Shown here piece after piece: positions 23,396 to 34,100 of a stretch of DNA of 64,000 nt. The notes under the pieces were generated by a model. It was not told the origin of the DNA, did no database searches, and saw nothing but the letters and a program-made list of their open reading frames with translations. The stretch covers positions 40,857 through 104,856 of the forward strand of contig QKWP01000858.1 of assembly GCA_003550325.1 (NCBI GenBank), given 5' to 3'. The number at the start of each line of letters is the position of its first letter. Positions within the stretch are counted from its first letter, which is position 1. The position numbers and the translations under genes are program-made. Origin of the DNA: Gigaspora rosea. Lineage: Eukaryota > Glomeromycota > Glomeromycetes > Diversisporales > Gigasporaceae.

Positions 23396-23442
23396 ACAAT
23401 AACAAACTTGATACTTTCATTAGACTCATTCACGCCTGTCGA

Positions 23443-23740
23443 TTTTTTTTTTTTTTTTTTTTTGCAACAGAACCCAACTCTCGAGTCCTGTTCAATATCA
23501 ACATTATTATTATTCCCTGCACAGTAACTATTTACGTCCCAGTACTAGGGTATTTGCACAACTTACGGTTATCAAAGTTCTCTTTTTTCTTTCCTGCACA
23601 GTATCTATTTATGGCCCAGTACTAGGGATTCGCGACTTACAGATTTTTTTTTTCTTCCTGCGCAGTACTTATTTACGTCCTAGTAACAGGATATTGTGCG
23701 ACTTACAGGATATCTGAAGAACTTTCAGTGAGTAATCTGA
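23443..23740 (-). mobile_element. Retroposon 3' end: tandem modules, conserved stem-loop, poly(A)
   Basis: Read on the minus strand, three related modules of about 65-80 bp (ctagtactgggacgtaaat followed by tactgtgcagg) precede aatgttgat and a stem-loop, AGGACTC-GAGAGTT-GGGTTCT, and then a 21-base poly(A) (23443-23463). The same stem-loop with changed bases ends another copy at 25104. A stem-loop before poly(A) is how some LINE reverse transcriptases select their RNA and their SINE partners. The 5' border near 23740 is uncertain and no target duplication was found. It sits inside the remains of a kinase-Sel1 gene. Confidence 0.45.
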
Positions 23741-24386
23741 TACAGTAACAACACTTATTGACTCTCCATTCCTTTTGTCGCTTTTATACCTTACTGCTTA
23801 CCAAATCTCAAATCTTCTCATATTGTTTCACAAACAGCGTCAAAGACTCCTACAATTGTTGGTTCCTTAATCCATACACATCGCAATGACCAACCATGAA
23901 CAGAGGAACCTTATGTTATCTACTTTATTATTCAGGTTTGTCATTTATCTTTCATTTCCTTTTAACGTTGTGATCCCTTTTCCAACTTACTTTACAATTT
24001 TTCCTTGATTCCTTATCTATCGATAATTCTAATACATAACCACCATCAAACAGAATTCCATTAAAGGCTTTTCTTCAGGTTCGTATTATTTCGCTGACAA
24101 TCACTTCACTGATATAACATTTTACTAACAAATACTCACTGACACATTCATTTTACTGCCAGTTTGTTTCACTGAAGTTCATTTCACGACAAGTTTTTTT
24201 TCAAAAAGCACACTAACTTTAGGCCTAATTCTTCCTAATTCTACTCTGATCCTAACGACAATGACCAAAATTACTTTGTTAGTGAAATGAGCTTCGGTGA
24301 AATAAACTGGCAGTAAAATGAACTTGTTGGTGAATAATTGTCAGTGAAATGTTATGTCGGTGAAGTGATTGTTGATTAATTGATTG
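23741..24386. other. Intergenic or decayed DNA, nothing firm
   Basis: No domain is recognisable. Two stretches, 24090-24190 (cactgatataacattttact ...) and 24290-24375 (aatgttatgtcggtgaagtg ...), are inverted relative to each other and share ttcactgacaa/ttgtcagtgaa words. A small fold-back element at about 24085-24375 is possible. Confidence 0.3.
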
Positions 24387-24880
24387 CTACCCTTTTCTTC
24401 TGGTTGATATTTCTGTCCCAATACTGTAAATATCTGATAATTTCGTATATAATTGACCTAGCTGAACCTCAGGTGCTAAATAAGCCATAGTTGCATAAAT
24501 ATTTCTGTTTTTATTTCTTCCTGAAAGACCAAGATCTGTGACGTAAACACCATCTAGTTCTATTTGCAAAATATTTCCAGTATGTAGATCTCTATGAATC
24601 AATTCCTGAAAATGAATCGATTCAAGATCCAAAACTATGCAATACAAAATATTTAATTTATCTTTCCAATTCATCTTTGATACTTGCTCAAGATTCTGAC
24701 GTAATGATTCTCTGTTTGCGTATTTTATTATGATTATATAATCAATATTTTTGATACACCAAAACATTGTAAAAGGAAGGATTCTCATAACCGATTTCAC
24801 AATAATTCTTTAACTTGTTAGCAAAGTCTTTAACTTTAGCACATGATCCATGAATCTCCTTAAGTGCAACAGGTACAGTA
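24387..24880 (-). pseudogene. Protein kinase (glomeromycete TKL-like family), partial and broken
   Basis: The reading begins in one frame at about 24880 (TVPVALKEIHGSCAKVKDFA, then NKLKNYCEIGYENPSFYNVL), where VALK holds the ATP-anchoring Lys. It shifts into the open piece 24387-24800: IIIIKYANRESLRQNL, LDLESIHFQELIHRDLHTGN (HRD catalytic loop with Asp and Asn), DGVYVTDLGLSGRN (DLG in place of DFG, common in this family), and YATMAYLAPEVQLGQ (APE motif). It ends early, in DIYSIGTEISTRRKG, so the C-lobe is cut off, and the glycine loop is missing. With the frameshift it cannot make a full kinase. A Sel1 remnant downstream suggests a kinase-Sel1 architecture. Confidence 0.8.
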
Positions 24881-25103
24881 CAGCACTATTATCAATTCTA
24901 TTACCATGGCTTTCCTAATTTGGCTGCTTTCATATAATATTTGAAAACTTTCTTGGCTTCGAACCTATTGATTACGACTTGGACTAGATATCATACAAGT
25001 TCTTCCACTATCATTGTACAGCACCGTGTACAGATTCGTCAAGTTGTTGATAGGTCTTTCTACATATTCTTATTTGTGTACTCCAACTCTTTGTTATTAA
25101 AAA

Positions 25104-25186
25104 TTTTTTTTTTAAGAGAACCCGACTCCCGAGTTCTGTTTAATGTTATTATTTTATGAATAACTACGAACTTACTCAGGTTCTTC
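25104..25186 (-). mobile_element. Second retroposon 3' end with the same stem-loop
   Basis: On the minus strand: aataataacattaaac, then AGAACTCGGGAGTCGGGTTC closed by T, then ctt and a 10-base poly(A) at 25104-25113. The arms AGAACTC and GGGTTCT pair. Compared with the copy at 23464 an A has become G in one arm with pairing kept through G-U. Only the last ~80 bp are recognisable. Confidence 0.4.
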
Positions 25187-25709
25187 TGTTTAGGCCATTA
25201 GTGAGCACGAATGCGTTTTTTGGATCTCATGTACCTCTTCCTCGCACATAAGAGTCATGACCAACCCATATATACTTACAGTCACATCCTTATTTCCGTC
25301 TTTAAAAGAACAGGCTATAGTTGTTTTTTTGTTTCTTTTTTATCCACCGGTCAAGTCTAACTTCTTTTACTTTTTTATACATTCCTTTTATATATAATAA
25401 CTGATCTCCAAATTGAATTAAGTTATGATTAATAAATTATACTGTTATTACATCATCAATCAATTAAATATAAAATATTTAGCTTTACCAATCTACGTAT
25501 TTCATGTGTGACATGATTGATTTTTCCATTGATTATAATTACCCCAACCGAACTCGTGTAAGTAATGATCTGTGACTTAATTCTTAATCAAACCCAGTTG
25601 ATTGATAAACCGTAACTCGATCCAAGGTACATGTGATCAGGCCTGACTTTTTATTGTACTACTCATCCTGAAGGCCAAATCCTTTCGAAGAACTGATTCG
25701 ACTGCGACA
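25187..25709. repeat. LTR-like repeat B, copy 2 (empty site for the MITE)
   Basis: It begins TGTTTAGGCCATTAGTGAGC and ends CTGCGACA, aligned over its length with 21847-22663 apart from the MITE. It carries the second copy of the small ORF (25190-25382, minus; frame broken in the poly-A run). The flanks are unlike those of copy 1, as expected for independent insertions. Confidence 0.45.
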
Positions 25710-25770
25710 TGCCTAGTTAAAGGTCTGAATAGAAATTAAATGTAATAGAAGAGACTACTTTGTTTAATGG

Positions 25771-26139
25771 TGTGTTAGTGTTGGTCTGGTTTATAATGCG
25801 TGCCCGGCTTTATGCATGAGTTACTCAGAAGGGCCTTTATTTATAATTATTGAATTCAACTATTTACATCACAAGAATCATCCCAATCATAAACTGGGCA
25901 TAATTCAGTCTGTCAATCAATAGAAATACTAAAATTTAAATGAATATTCTGACTCTACTAGTGAATTATTTTTTGTGAAAAACTCCAACACAATCCAAAT
26001 TATTCATTACATACTGAACACAAATTTTAGCTTCATAACTATTATTAGCTATACAGTATTTATTTATATTTTTATTGTAAAATTATCATTAGAGCGTACT
26101 TTGCATTTTATAAAATGTATATTCATATTCTGTATATGC
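25771..26139. repeat. Spacer repeat A, copy 3, left part
   Basis: The segment starts abruptly with tgtgttagtgttggtctgg and matches 1525-1900 and 5640-6000 up to attctgtatatgc at 26139, where the gypsy LTR begins. The match resumes at 35582 (atgctaataagttaaaaaat) directly after the right LTR. The 4 bp atgc is present on both sides of the retrotransposon, as a target-site duplication. Confidence 0.7.
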
Positions 26140-26852
26140 TGTTATCCTATATCCACTTCTTCAAAGATATTAGGTAACTAGAGTGATCTTAGACAGTGAA
26201 CACTTTGTGTAACTTCAAACTTTGTTACTGTGGTATATCTAAGTCAGTATGGCGTTTTTAAGAAAACTTAACAAAGAAAATTTAAGGCAATTTGCAATTA
26301 CGAAAGAGGCTACAATTAAAAGTATATGAGGATACTAATAACTGTTTGATTTGTGTAGTTAATAGTTGTTTTTATTATTGAAAGAGTATGAAGACTCGAT
26401 GTTGAACTTGAGGTCCACATCGGCCGCTTTTATACTTTTTGAAATTTTACAAATGTAACGGTCAATATCTTTTACATGTGTAATATATACTATAACTATT
26501 ATTAATAAAATATATAGTATAACTAGTATAAATATAATATATGTAATAAATAATATATATGTAATAAATAAAATATCTAGAATATAAGCTATAAATATGA
26601 CATCTTTTAGATATGTCAGATCTACGATTTTTGTCCGCAGCAATCGCCTAGCCAATCAGATCGTTGGTCTATTAATAAGTATAGGAGTAAATATTTGACA
26701 ACTCCTATCTTGGCAACCAGAGGTCGTACAGGGACGTACTATAGCTTATTCGAACCGTCTCATCGCGCTGAGTCGAATGGTGGTTGTTTCATCGAATTTG
26801 GATCACTGGTTCAAACGTTATGTCCGTTTTTGTGATATTTTACAGGTTAACA
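26140..26852 (-). repeat. LTR of the gypsy element (3' LTR in element orientation)
   Basis: TGTTATCCTATATCCACTTC ... ACAGGTTAACA on the plus strand, with TG...CA ends. A frame of 98 codons inside (26359-26655) recurs in the other LTR but is made of AT-rich low-complexity repeats and is not considered a gene. A purine-rich tract, ccgggagaa, borders it on the interior side. Confidence 0.9.
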
Positions 26853-26866
26853 TTCTCCCGGACTTA
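26853..26866 (-). other. Candidate polypurine tract
   Basis: On the minus strand taagtccgggagaa directly precedes the 3' LTR, where gypsy elements prime plus-strand DNA synthesis. It is short and only partly purine; position is the main argument. Confidence 0.4.
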
Positions 26867-26886
26867 TTTTCGAATTCCATGAGAAC

Positions 26887-27290
26887 TCAACAAAGAAAGT
26901 AAAGGTCTGAGGTTCTCAATCTTGGGATGCTAGATAGAAGCAAATGCTTTGTTCTATAAATAGCATCTATGCCATATGGAGAGAATATCTTATAAACACG
27001 AGTAGCTGCTTTTTCATAATACTTCGTTAGGAGATTAGCCAAAACTGTTCGTTGAGCTGGGGTTTTTGGCTTGTTTGCTAGTAATTCTCCCAGATAGTAG
27101 GCATAAACCAGAGATTTGATTTGATTCTCTTCATTGTTTCTAAGTCTGGCTGTGTCCATTAGTGCTTGATAGGTTTTTCAAACCTTAATTTTTGTTTTAT
27201 CCCTTCGATCATAAGGGGGGGTTCGATATTAATGTTAGCTGGCTCTGTTTCTTCTAGTTCTTGTAGAACTAATTCTACTAAAGTTGTCAT
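26887..27290 (-). pseudogene. Small last ORF of the gypsy element, one frameshift
   Basis: It starts MTTLVELVLQELEETEPANI at 27290, runs to RFEK near 27180, shifts by one base, and continues as ALMDTARLRNNEENQIKSLV, YAYYLGELLANKPKTPAQRT, ending RTSDLYFLC at 26887. Restoring one base would give roughly 135 codons. The product is helical and charged, with no motif known to me. Its place between integrase and the 3' LTR is where some gypsy elements keep an accessory or envelope-like gene, but there is no signal peptide or membrane segment, so it is not envelope-like. Confidence 0.5.
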
Positions 27291-27338
27291 TTTACAGCTA
27301 AAAAATAAAACTAAAAAAATAAAAAAATAAATAAACGT

Positions 27339-29129
27339 CTATATAATGATCATGGGGTCCCATGTTTGACGGGTATAGTATTTTTTTAGTAAGTAGGCAT
27401 TGATTGGTGCTTCTAAGATTTGTCCATTCATGGTACAAAGCTTGTAAACATCTTGTGCTACTTTACTATGGATGAAATAGGGTCCTTTCCATTTTGGTAA
27501 TAATTTGCCTGTGAAATGTTTATCTTTTGCAGCATCGTAACATAGTACTTGTTCTTCTTTTTCAAATAAGCGTTTAACTTTCTTGAGCTTCTTATCCCAG
27601 TAGAACTTCTGACGTTGTTGTGATTTCTCAATATTCTTCTTTGCTTGGGCCTGATTGGCAGGTAAATCTTCTATAACAAAGTACAATCTTGTTAAAAGAT
27701 TTTCTCTTGGGTTTTCGTGTAATCCAAAAATAGGCAATTTCGGTTCTCTGCCGTATGAAAGTAAGAAAGGTGTGAACTTGGTAGTGGCATGTTTAGAGCT
27801 TCTATAGGAGAACAGAACAGAAGGTATCAATCTATCCCATTCAGTATTATCAGTAGCCAATTTGGCTAAGGATTCACACAATGTCCTATTAAAACGTTCT
27901 ACTAATCCATTTGTTTGTGGATGATAGGGAGTAGTTAACAAGTGTTTAATTTGAAATTTCTGCATTAAACCTTCAATGAGCAAATTATTGAAATGTATTC
28001 CTCAATCAGAAAGAATAAAATTAGGGCATCCATGTCTACAGATGATGTCTTCATAAATAAAGTCAGCAGTTTGTTGGGCAGTGGCATTTGGTACTGCTTT
28101 AGCTTCGGGGTATTTGGTCATATAATCCATGGCAAAGATTATATATTTATTTCCTTGGGCAGTAGAAGGGAGAGGTCCAACAAAATCAATTCCAATTTTG
28201 TCAAAGGGTGCTTCTACTTTGATAGGGTGAAGAGGACCATGTTGTCGATATTTTCCTCTTTTTTGACAACTGTCACAAGTCTTTACATAGTTTCGAATAT
28301 GTTCATACATTTGAGGCCAATAGTATCGNTCTATAGGAGAACAGGACAGAAGGTATCAATCTATCCCATTCAGTATTGTCAGTAGCCAATTTGGCTAAGG
28401 ATTCACACAATGTCCTATTAAAACGTTCTACTAATCCATTTGTTTGTGGATGATAGGGAGTAGTTAACAAGTGTTTAATTTGAAATTTCTGCATTAAACC
28501 TTCAATGAGCAAATTATTGAAATGTATTCCTCGATCAGAAAGCATAAAATTAGGGCATCCATGTCTACAGATGATATCTTCATAGATAAAGTCAGCAGTT
28601 TGTTGAGCAGTGGCATTTGGTACTGCTTTAGCTTCGGGGTATTTGGTCATATAATCCATGGCAACGATTATATATTTATTTTCTTGGGCAGTAAAAGGGA
28701 GAGGTCCAACAAAATCAATTCCAATTTTGTCAAAGGGTGCTTCTACTTTGATAGGGTGAAGAGGACCATGTTGTCGATATTTTCCTCTTTTTTGACAACT
28801 GTCACAAGTCTTTACATAGTTTCGAATATGTTCATACATTTGAGGCCAATAGTATCGACTTTTAATTTTATCGAACATTTTGTCAGTTCCAAAATGTGCT
28901 CCAAGGGGATGGTTGTGCATGAGGTATAGTACAGCTTCAACCTCATGATTTTGAATTACTTTTAATAGGTCTTGGTTTCGCTTCTGTTTTCTTTTGTAGA
29001 GCTGGTCATATTTTATACAAAAATATTGACTTTTCGATGCAATTGTTCTTTTTGGGTTTTTGTAAATTGAGAGGGATAGGTGGCAGTTTCTAAAAATAAC
29101 TTTATATTTTGATAATATTCAGGGTCCAT
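27339..29129 (-). pseudogene. Integrase of the gypsy element, broken and internally duplicated
   Basis: The N-terminal part reads MDPEYYQNIKLFLETATYP from 29129, loses one T near 29020 (frameshift), and resumes KYDQLYKRKQKRNQ. The zinc-binding HHCC module is visible: HPLGAHFG and CDSCQKRG. The DDE core follows: KIGIDFVGPLP (first Asp), the second Asp in LSDRGIHFNN, and NGLVERFNRTL holding the Glu. The C-terminus ends KWKGPYFIHSKVAQDVYKL and NAYLLKKYY, the usual small beta-barrel. The segment 28330-28857 is repeated at 27801-28328, separated by an N. In the second repeat LSD is followed by TGA instead of CGA. It cannot encode a working enzyme. Confidence 0.88.
27801..28857. repeat. 528-bp tandem duplication in the integrase, joined at an N
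   Basis: Bases 27801-28328 and 28330-28857 align without gaps at an offset of 529, with scattered single-base differences (for example ctcaatcagaaagaa against ctcgatcagaaagca). The single N of the window is at 28329, exactly at the joint. Either two different element copies were stitched together by the assembler, or a real duplication is poorly resolved. Removing one unit plus the N makes the integrase continuous. Confidence 0.85.
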
Positions 29130-29211
29130 TTTTAAAATAGGGTGCTAGGATACCGACGACCTAGACTGGATTAAGTTTATTGTCGGGTTTTAAAAGGAGA
29201 ACGAAATAGTT

Positions 29212-30219
29212 TTAATTATAAGAGGTAGGGCTAGGTGTAGTCCACCAAACAGAGTTACAAAGGTAATTAGGAGAGAAATTATTGTGTTCGTCCAATAGTC
29301 GTTGAGAGGGTGTTTCTAACAAAGGTAACAACCAAGGAGTATTCATTAAGTTATAATCAGGTTGGATAACAAGGTAATTTACTTGGACATTAGTAATAGT
29401 TTGTTGAATAACTAGAGGGTCGGATTGTAGTCCAAATAAGGGTTCTAAAGGTAAAGATACATAGGGACAAGGTTCAGGGAAGTTTGGAATTTCTTCAATA
29501 TAGTCCTCTGGGGTACTCCAATAGCATAGTCCTATAGTTTCAATAGGGTATCGTTTAATTGTTGACCAGAGCCTTAGTTCAACATAGCAGGTAGGGCATT
29601 CATCACAGGGGCTGTAAAGTTTATTTCCACACCAACATTGGGCGCAGGGACCTTTCCAATCTCTGGCAAGTCCTTTTCTTTTATCTTTTCCTCTAAATCG
29701 TTTACTAAGGTGTTCAATATAGTACCAAGTGCAGAATTGGTTGTCATATACAATTCCATCGGGAGAGAACAGCATGGACTCATGGGATCGAATACTTTTA
29801 AGAAGGGTAGGAGATAGATCATCATGCAATGTTTTTCGGACAATCTCTATGTCTTGTAGGGTTTGAGCACCTTTTTGTGTTTCAGGTTCTTTCTGTTCAA
29901 GTTGTAACTCATTCTGCTTTTCTTCTTGATCATATCTTAATCTCTATTTCCAAGCAATTTCATATTTCTCGAATTCACTTGTATATTTGGCGTTAAGAGT
30001 ATACATCAGGTTATTGAATTCTATATGACTCTGTTGATTGAAAAAGGTAATAGTATTTGCCCTATAGACTTCATATTGACAAAGCAGTTCTACTTCCTTC
30101 ATTAGTAGGGTATAAGTCTTTGGATAGACTTCGGGAAGAGATCCAACATCAAGTTCTGAATCATCCTCTTTATGTGCCATTTCCATTTTCAGTCGGTGTA
30201 GTGTTAGGTTCCTCATCAT
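29212..30219 (-). pseudogene. Extra Cys-rich region between RNase H and integrase of the gypsy element
   Basis: One frame runs from MMRNLTLHRLKMEMAHKEDD (30219) to WWTTPSPTSYN (29212), about 335 codons, broken only by a TAG after YEIAWK. It reads KEDDSELDVGSLPEVYPKTY, a helical stretch rich in Glu/Gln (EEKQNELQLEQKEPE), FCTWYYIEHLSKRFRGKD, then a cysteine cluster CAQCWCGNKLYSPCDECPTC, and an acidic, Pro-rich end (DYIEEIPNFPEPCPYVSLPL). It is in another frame than RNase H and most likely was fused to pol before a 1-base shift near 30185. Standard gypsy pol has only a short linker here. The cysteine pattern could bind zinc. I recognise no domain. Confidence 0.6.
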
Positions 30220-30292
30220 TACCCAAGTAGAATATTTCTACTTCATCCTTATCCATTGGGAGGGTAATTGGGTTTCCGGCAAGGGCAGCTTT

Positions 30293-31186
30293 CTAGGCTT
30301 CTTCCTCAGTAGGTAGATCAAAGAAATTAACTTCTTGTTCATCTTCGATTAGTCCATCTTCTTCATACATTCTGGATAACGAATCAGCATTGTTATGCTT
30401 TCTTCCTGCTCTATGGATTATTGTAAAATTATACGGTTCAAGGCGCATAATCCATCTGGCTCTTTTTCCAACTAATTTAGTAGTTCTAAGCCACTTCAAG
30501 GCTGCATGATCGGTAATAAGGAAAAAATGATTTCCTCCTAGGTATTGATGGAAATGTTCCACTGCCCATACTACAGCTAAGCATTCTAATTCTGTAGCAG
30601 AGTAGTTTTGTTCAGCTTTTGAGAGGCTTCTACTTGCATATACAATAACATGTTCTCTCTTGTCTTCATCGATTTGAGCTAATACAGCTCCTAGACCAGA
30701 TTGTGAAGCGTCGGTATGGATATAAAAGGGCTGTCCGAAATCAGGATACTGCAAAATTGGTGCAGTAACAAGATGGTCCTTGAGAGTCTGAAAGGCATTC
30801 TCTTGTTCAATTCCCCAATAATAAGGTTGGTCTTTTTGTAACAAAAGGTTTAAAGGTTTAGCAATCTTGGAGAATCCTTTTATAAATTTCCTGTAATAGG
30901 AAGCGAGTCCTAGGAATCCTCTAATTTGGCGAACAGTAGTGGGTGTTGGAAAATTTTTCACTTTTGCTATTTTCTCTTCATCTGGTTTTACTCCATCTTT
31001 TCCTATAATATGTCCTAGGAATTTTAATTCATTTAAAAAGAAGAAACATTTTTCTGTATTTAATTTTAAATTAGCTTCTTGTAGTGTTTTAAATACAGCT
31101 TGGAGGTGTTCACAATGTTCTTTAAATGTTTTTGAGTAGATAGTAATATCATCCAGATACACTACTACAAACTTGTTAATAAACGA
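30293..31186 (-). pseudogene. Reverse transcriptase C-terminal part and RNase H of the gypsy element
   Basis: It continues the gag-pol frame after an in-frame TGA at 31187-31189. It opens SFINKFVVVYLDDITIYSK, with the YLDD catalytic box, then the RT thumb (NTEKCFFFLNELKFLGHIIG). RNase H follows, with FYIHTDASQSGLGAVLAQ (first Asp), LECLAVVWAVEHF (Glu), FFLITDHAALKWL (Asp), and HRAGRKHNNADSLSRM (late His-Asn-Asp). This part of pol stops at a TAG after PTEEEA. Because the frame is the same as upstream, only the TGA (probably from CGA, giving MDKILRSFINK) separates them. RT and RNase H copy element RNA into DNA. Confidence 0.88.
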
Positions 31187-34100
31187 TCACAGGATTTTGT
31201 CCATTAATCTTTGGAAAGTAGCAGGTGCATTGCATAATCCGAAGGGCATTACATTGAACTCATACATCCCTTGTCTAGTAATGAAAGCTGTTTTCTTTTT
31301 GTCCTTCTCTTTTACAGCGACTTGCCAGTATCCACTAGCTAGATCCAGACTAGTGAACCATTGGGCTCCTTCAAAGACAGATAAGATTTCATTGATATCA
31401 GGAAGAGGATAGACATCTTTTTCTGTGACTGCATTCAACTTGCGATAGTCAATGCAAAGTCTCTTCTTTCCATTCTTTTTGGGTACAATAACCACAGGCG
31501 AAGACCATGGGCTACATGATTCTCTGATAATTCCTCGCTTTTCCATCTCTTCAATTTCATGTTTAAGAAATTCTTGATCATCTGGAGATGCTTTATAGGC
31601 TCGTTGTTTAATTGGGCTGGCATTTGGAGTATAGATTTCATGGTAGACTTCAGTTGTTTGTCCAAGTTCTAAGGTTTGTCCTTCTTCTGAGATGTTTTCT
31701 GCAAAGATATGATAGTTATTAAGAAGAATCTTTTCTGCAACCTTCTTTTCAAAGTTAGTCAAGGAGGTGTTAATTTGGGGTGCGGAAGGTGGGATTTCAA
31801 TATCAGCAGTTAATGCAACATAAGCTGCTGGGTTCTTTTCATTGATAACCTTAGTCCAGGGGTTATAGAACAAATCTTCATCTTCTATGTCTCCTTCTTC
31901 AGTATAGTATGTCTCCATTTCTTGGTCTTGTTCAATTTCATCTATCCATTCATCCTCATCAGTAAATTCTTCAAGTTCATCAGGTACTGGTTCTCCACTC
32001 ACATGGGTGGTATAGATAGTAGCTCTTTTTCCCAAGTAGCGAATCTTCAAGGTGTGGTTATCAAAATCAAGGTTTGCTCTGGACTTGTTAAACCAGTCAG
32101 TTCCTAACAAGAGGGTCTCATCCTTTGATTCTATAACTTGCAAATCAATAGGGATTGCAATATTTTGGAGGGTAATCTTCACATCATTAATGGATCCTAA
32201 TGCTTTTTCTCTTTGTCCATTAGCAGTTACGACAATAGTCTTGGATTCTTGGTTGATTTTCAATCCTAATCTCTTCATTAACTTTGCAGTAATGATACTG
32301 ACAGCAGCACCAGAATCGAGTATGGCAACTACGGGTTGGTTTTTAATATTAACATGGCACCTCATAGCTACAGTTTTTCTTTTAGGTCCTAATTCCACAT
32401 GGTTAGCTTCAGTAATGGGCGCATTATTTCTCTTCAATGTTTGGGCGAGGTATTTTCGTTGGTTTGGGTATTGGAGCAACTGTCCATAAGTAGCTTGGGC
32501 GGGTCTATTCAAAAGATCTTTGGAAATGTCATAAGGTTCCAATTGATCAATTACTGAAGGGAGTTTCTGGACTCTTTTCTTGGTAGGTTTGGCAGGTTTA
32601 GGGCTTTCAATGGGTTCTTCTATCATGTCCTCAAATTCAGGTTCTTCCACATGAACAGCTCTGTTCCTTAACTTTATTTCTTTTTGGGATTCTGACTTCT
32701 TTTGGATTTCTTTTTGTGCTTCTTTTTGCACTTTTCTATTAGTATTATAAGGTTTAGGACGAGGTGCACGGGTGACATAAATTTCCTCTTCTTCAGAGTA
32801 ATCCTCTTCTGCAGCAGCATAATGGATTCTTTGTTTGTTCTGGTTTCTGTTGGTCATTTGGTAACGCTGTTCCTTGGTTGGCAAACGTTCAGACATGCAA
32901 TCTCTTGCAAAATGTCCTTTTTCACTACATCTGTAGCAAACAATATTGGATCGAGAATTATTGGTAGGCCTGGGCTTCTGGTAGGATTGATTGGATTGTT
33001 TTGGGCGATAGGTTGGCTCGGTTTGAGCACTCAAGGCAGATGCAATGGTGGCATAGTTTAATGACATTTGATTCATTTGCTGGGTAAGTTGTTCAATTTC
33101 CTTTTCATAAGCAGCAGCGTTAGGGTTACTTGGTCCAGGGTTAGCATTAGTAGCGAAGTCAGTTCCTTGTTCATAGGTTCTAGCAAGTTCAAGAAGAGCA
33201 GCTAAATCATTAGGGTCATGGGTGAGAAGAATTGGTAGGATTGCAGGGCGTAATCCCTTTTTGAAATAAAACAATTTTTGAGGATCAGAGAGTTGTGCCG
33301 CTTGGGTGTTAACTCTCTTGACTAATCTTTTAAATCTAGCATAATAAGAGTCAACAGATTCTTCAGGGCCTTGTTTTAATGAATCCAGATCCCTAAGCCA
33401 TTTGTTGTGCCATCGTTGGGTACAGAAAGCGTTTTTAAAGGCGGTTTCCACAGCGTTCCAATCAGTTCCTGCATTAGCATAGTTGTTAACAGTAGTGGTC
33501 CAATCTTCAGCATTATCCCTTAAGAAAGCAGCAAGAATATCCTTCTTTCTACCCAAATTCCATTTGTTTGCTTGACTAGCTTTGTTAAAGTCCTCAATCC
33601 AAGTAAGTGGGTCTTGGGTTCCGTCTCCTTTGAATGGTTCAATTCTCAATAACATGCCTCCTTTTTCATGTTCTCTCAAATAATTCAAAACGTCATGAGC
33701 GGTAGTCATTGCGTTGATAGGTAATGGAAGGGGAGTGGGTAAACGTGTAGGTAATAGGGTAGGGCTAGGTTGTGGTGTATTAACAGGTGTTAAAGCAAAG
33801 AGATTTTCAATAGAGTCACTATAATCTTCAAAGTCTTTGTGTAGACGGTCTTCTTCTTCAAATTCAGCAGGTAAAGAAAAAGGGTTTCTATGAAAACAAC
33901 TAGTATAAATAGTTAAACTAGCAATACTACGTATTATATCAGTAAGGTTGCCAGGAGAGGACGAATATCTAAAGCTAAAAATAAGTTTAAAAATAGTATT
34001 TTTATACTGGGGTAAGTTAAATTGGGTATAAATTTGAGATATTTGATAAAAGTATTCTAATGATTTTCCAGAGAAATCACTAACAGGATATTCAGCACAA

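Noticed and set aside
26359..26655. A 98-codon frame present in both gypsy LTRs.
   Set aside because: It is repetitive (YILFITYI units), comes from AT-rich low-complexity DNA, and its presence in both copies only reflects that LTRs are duplicates.
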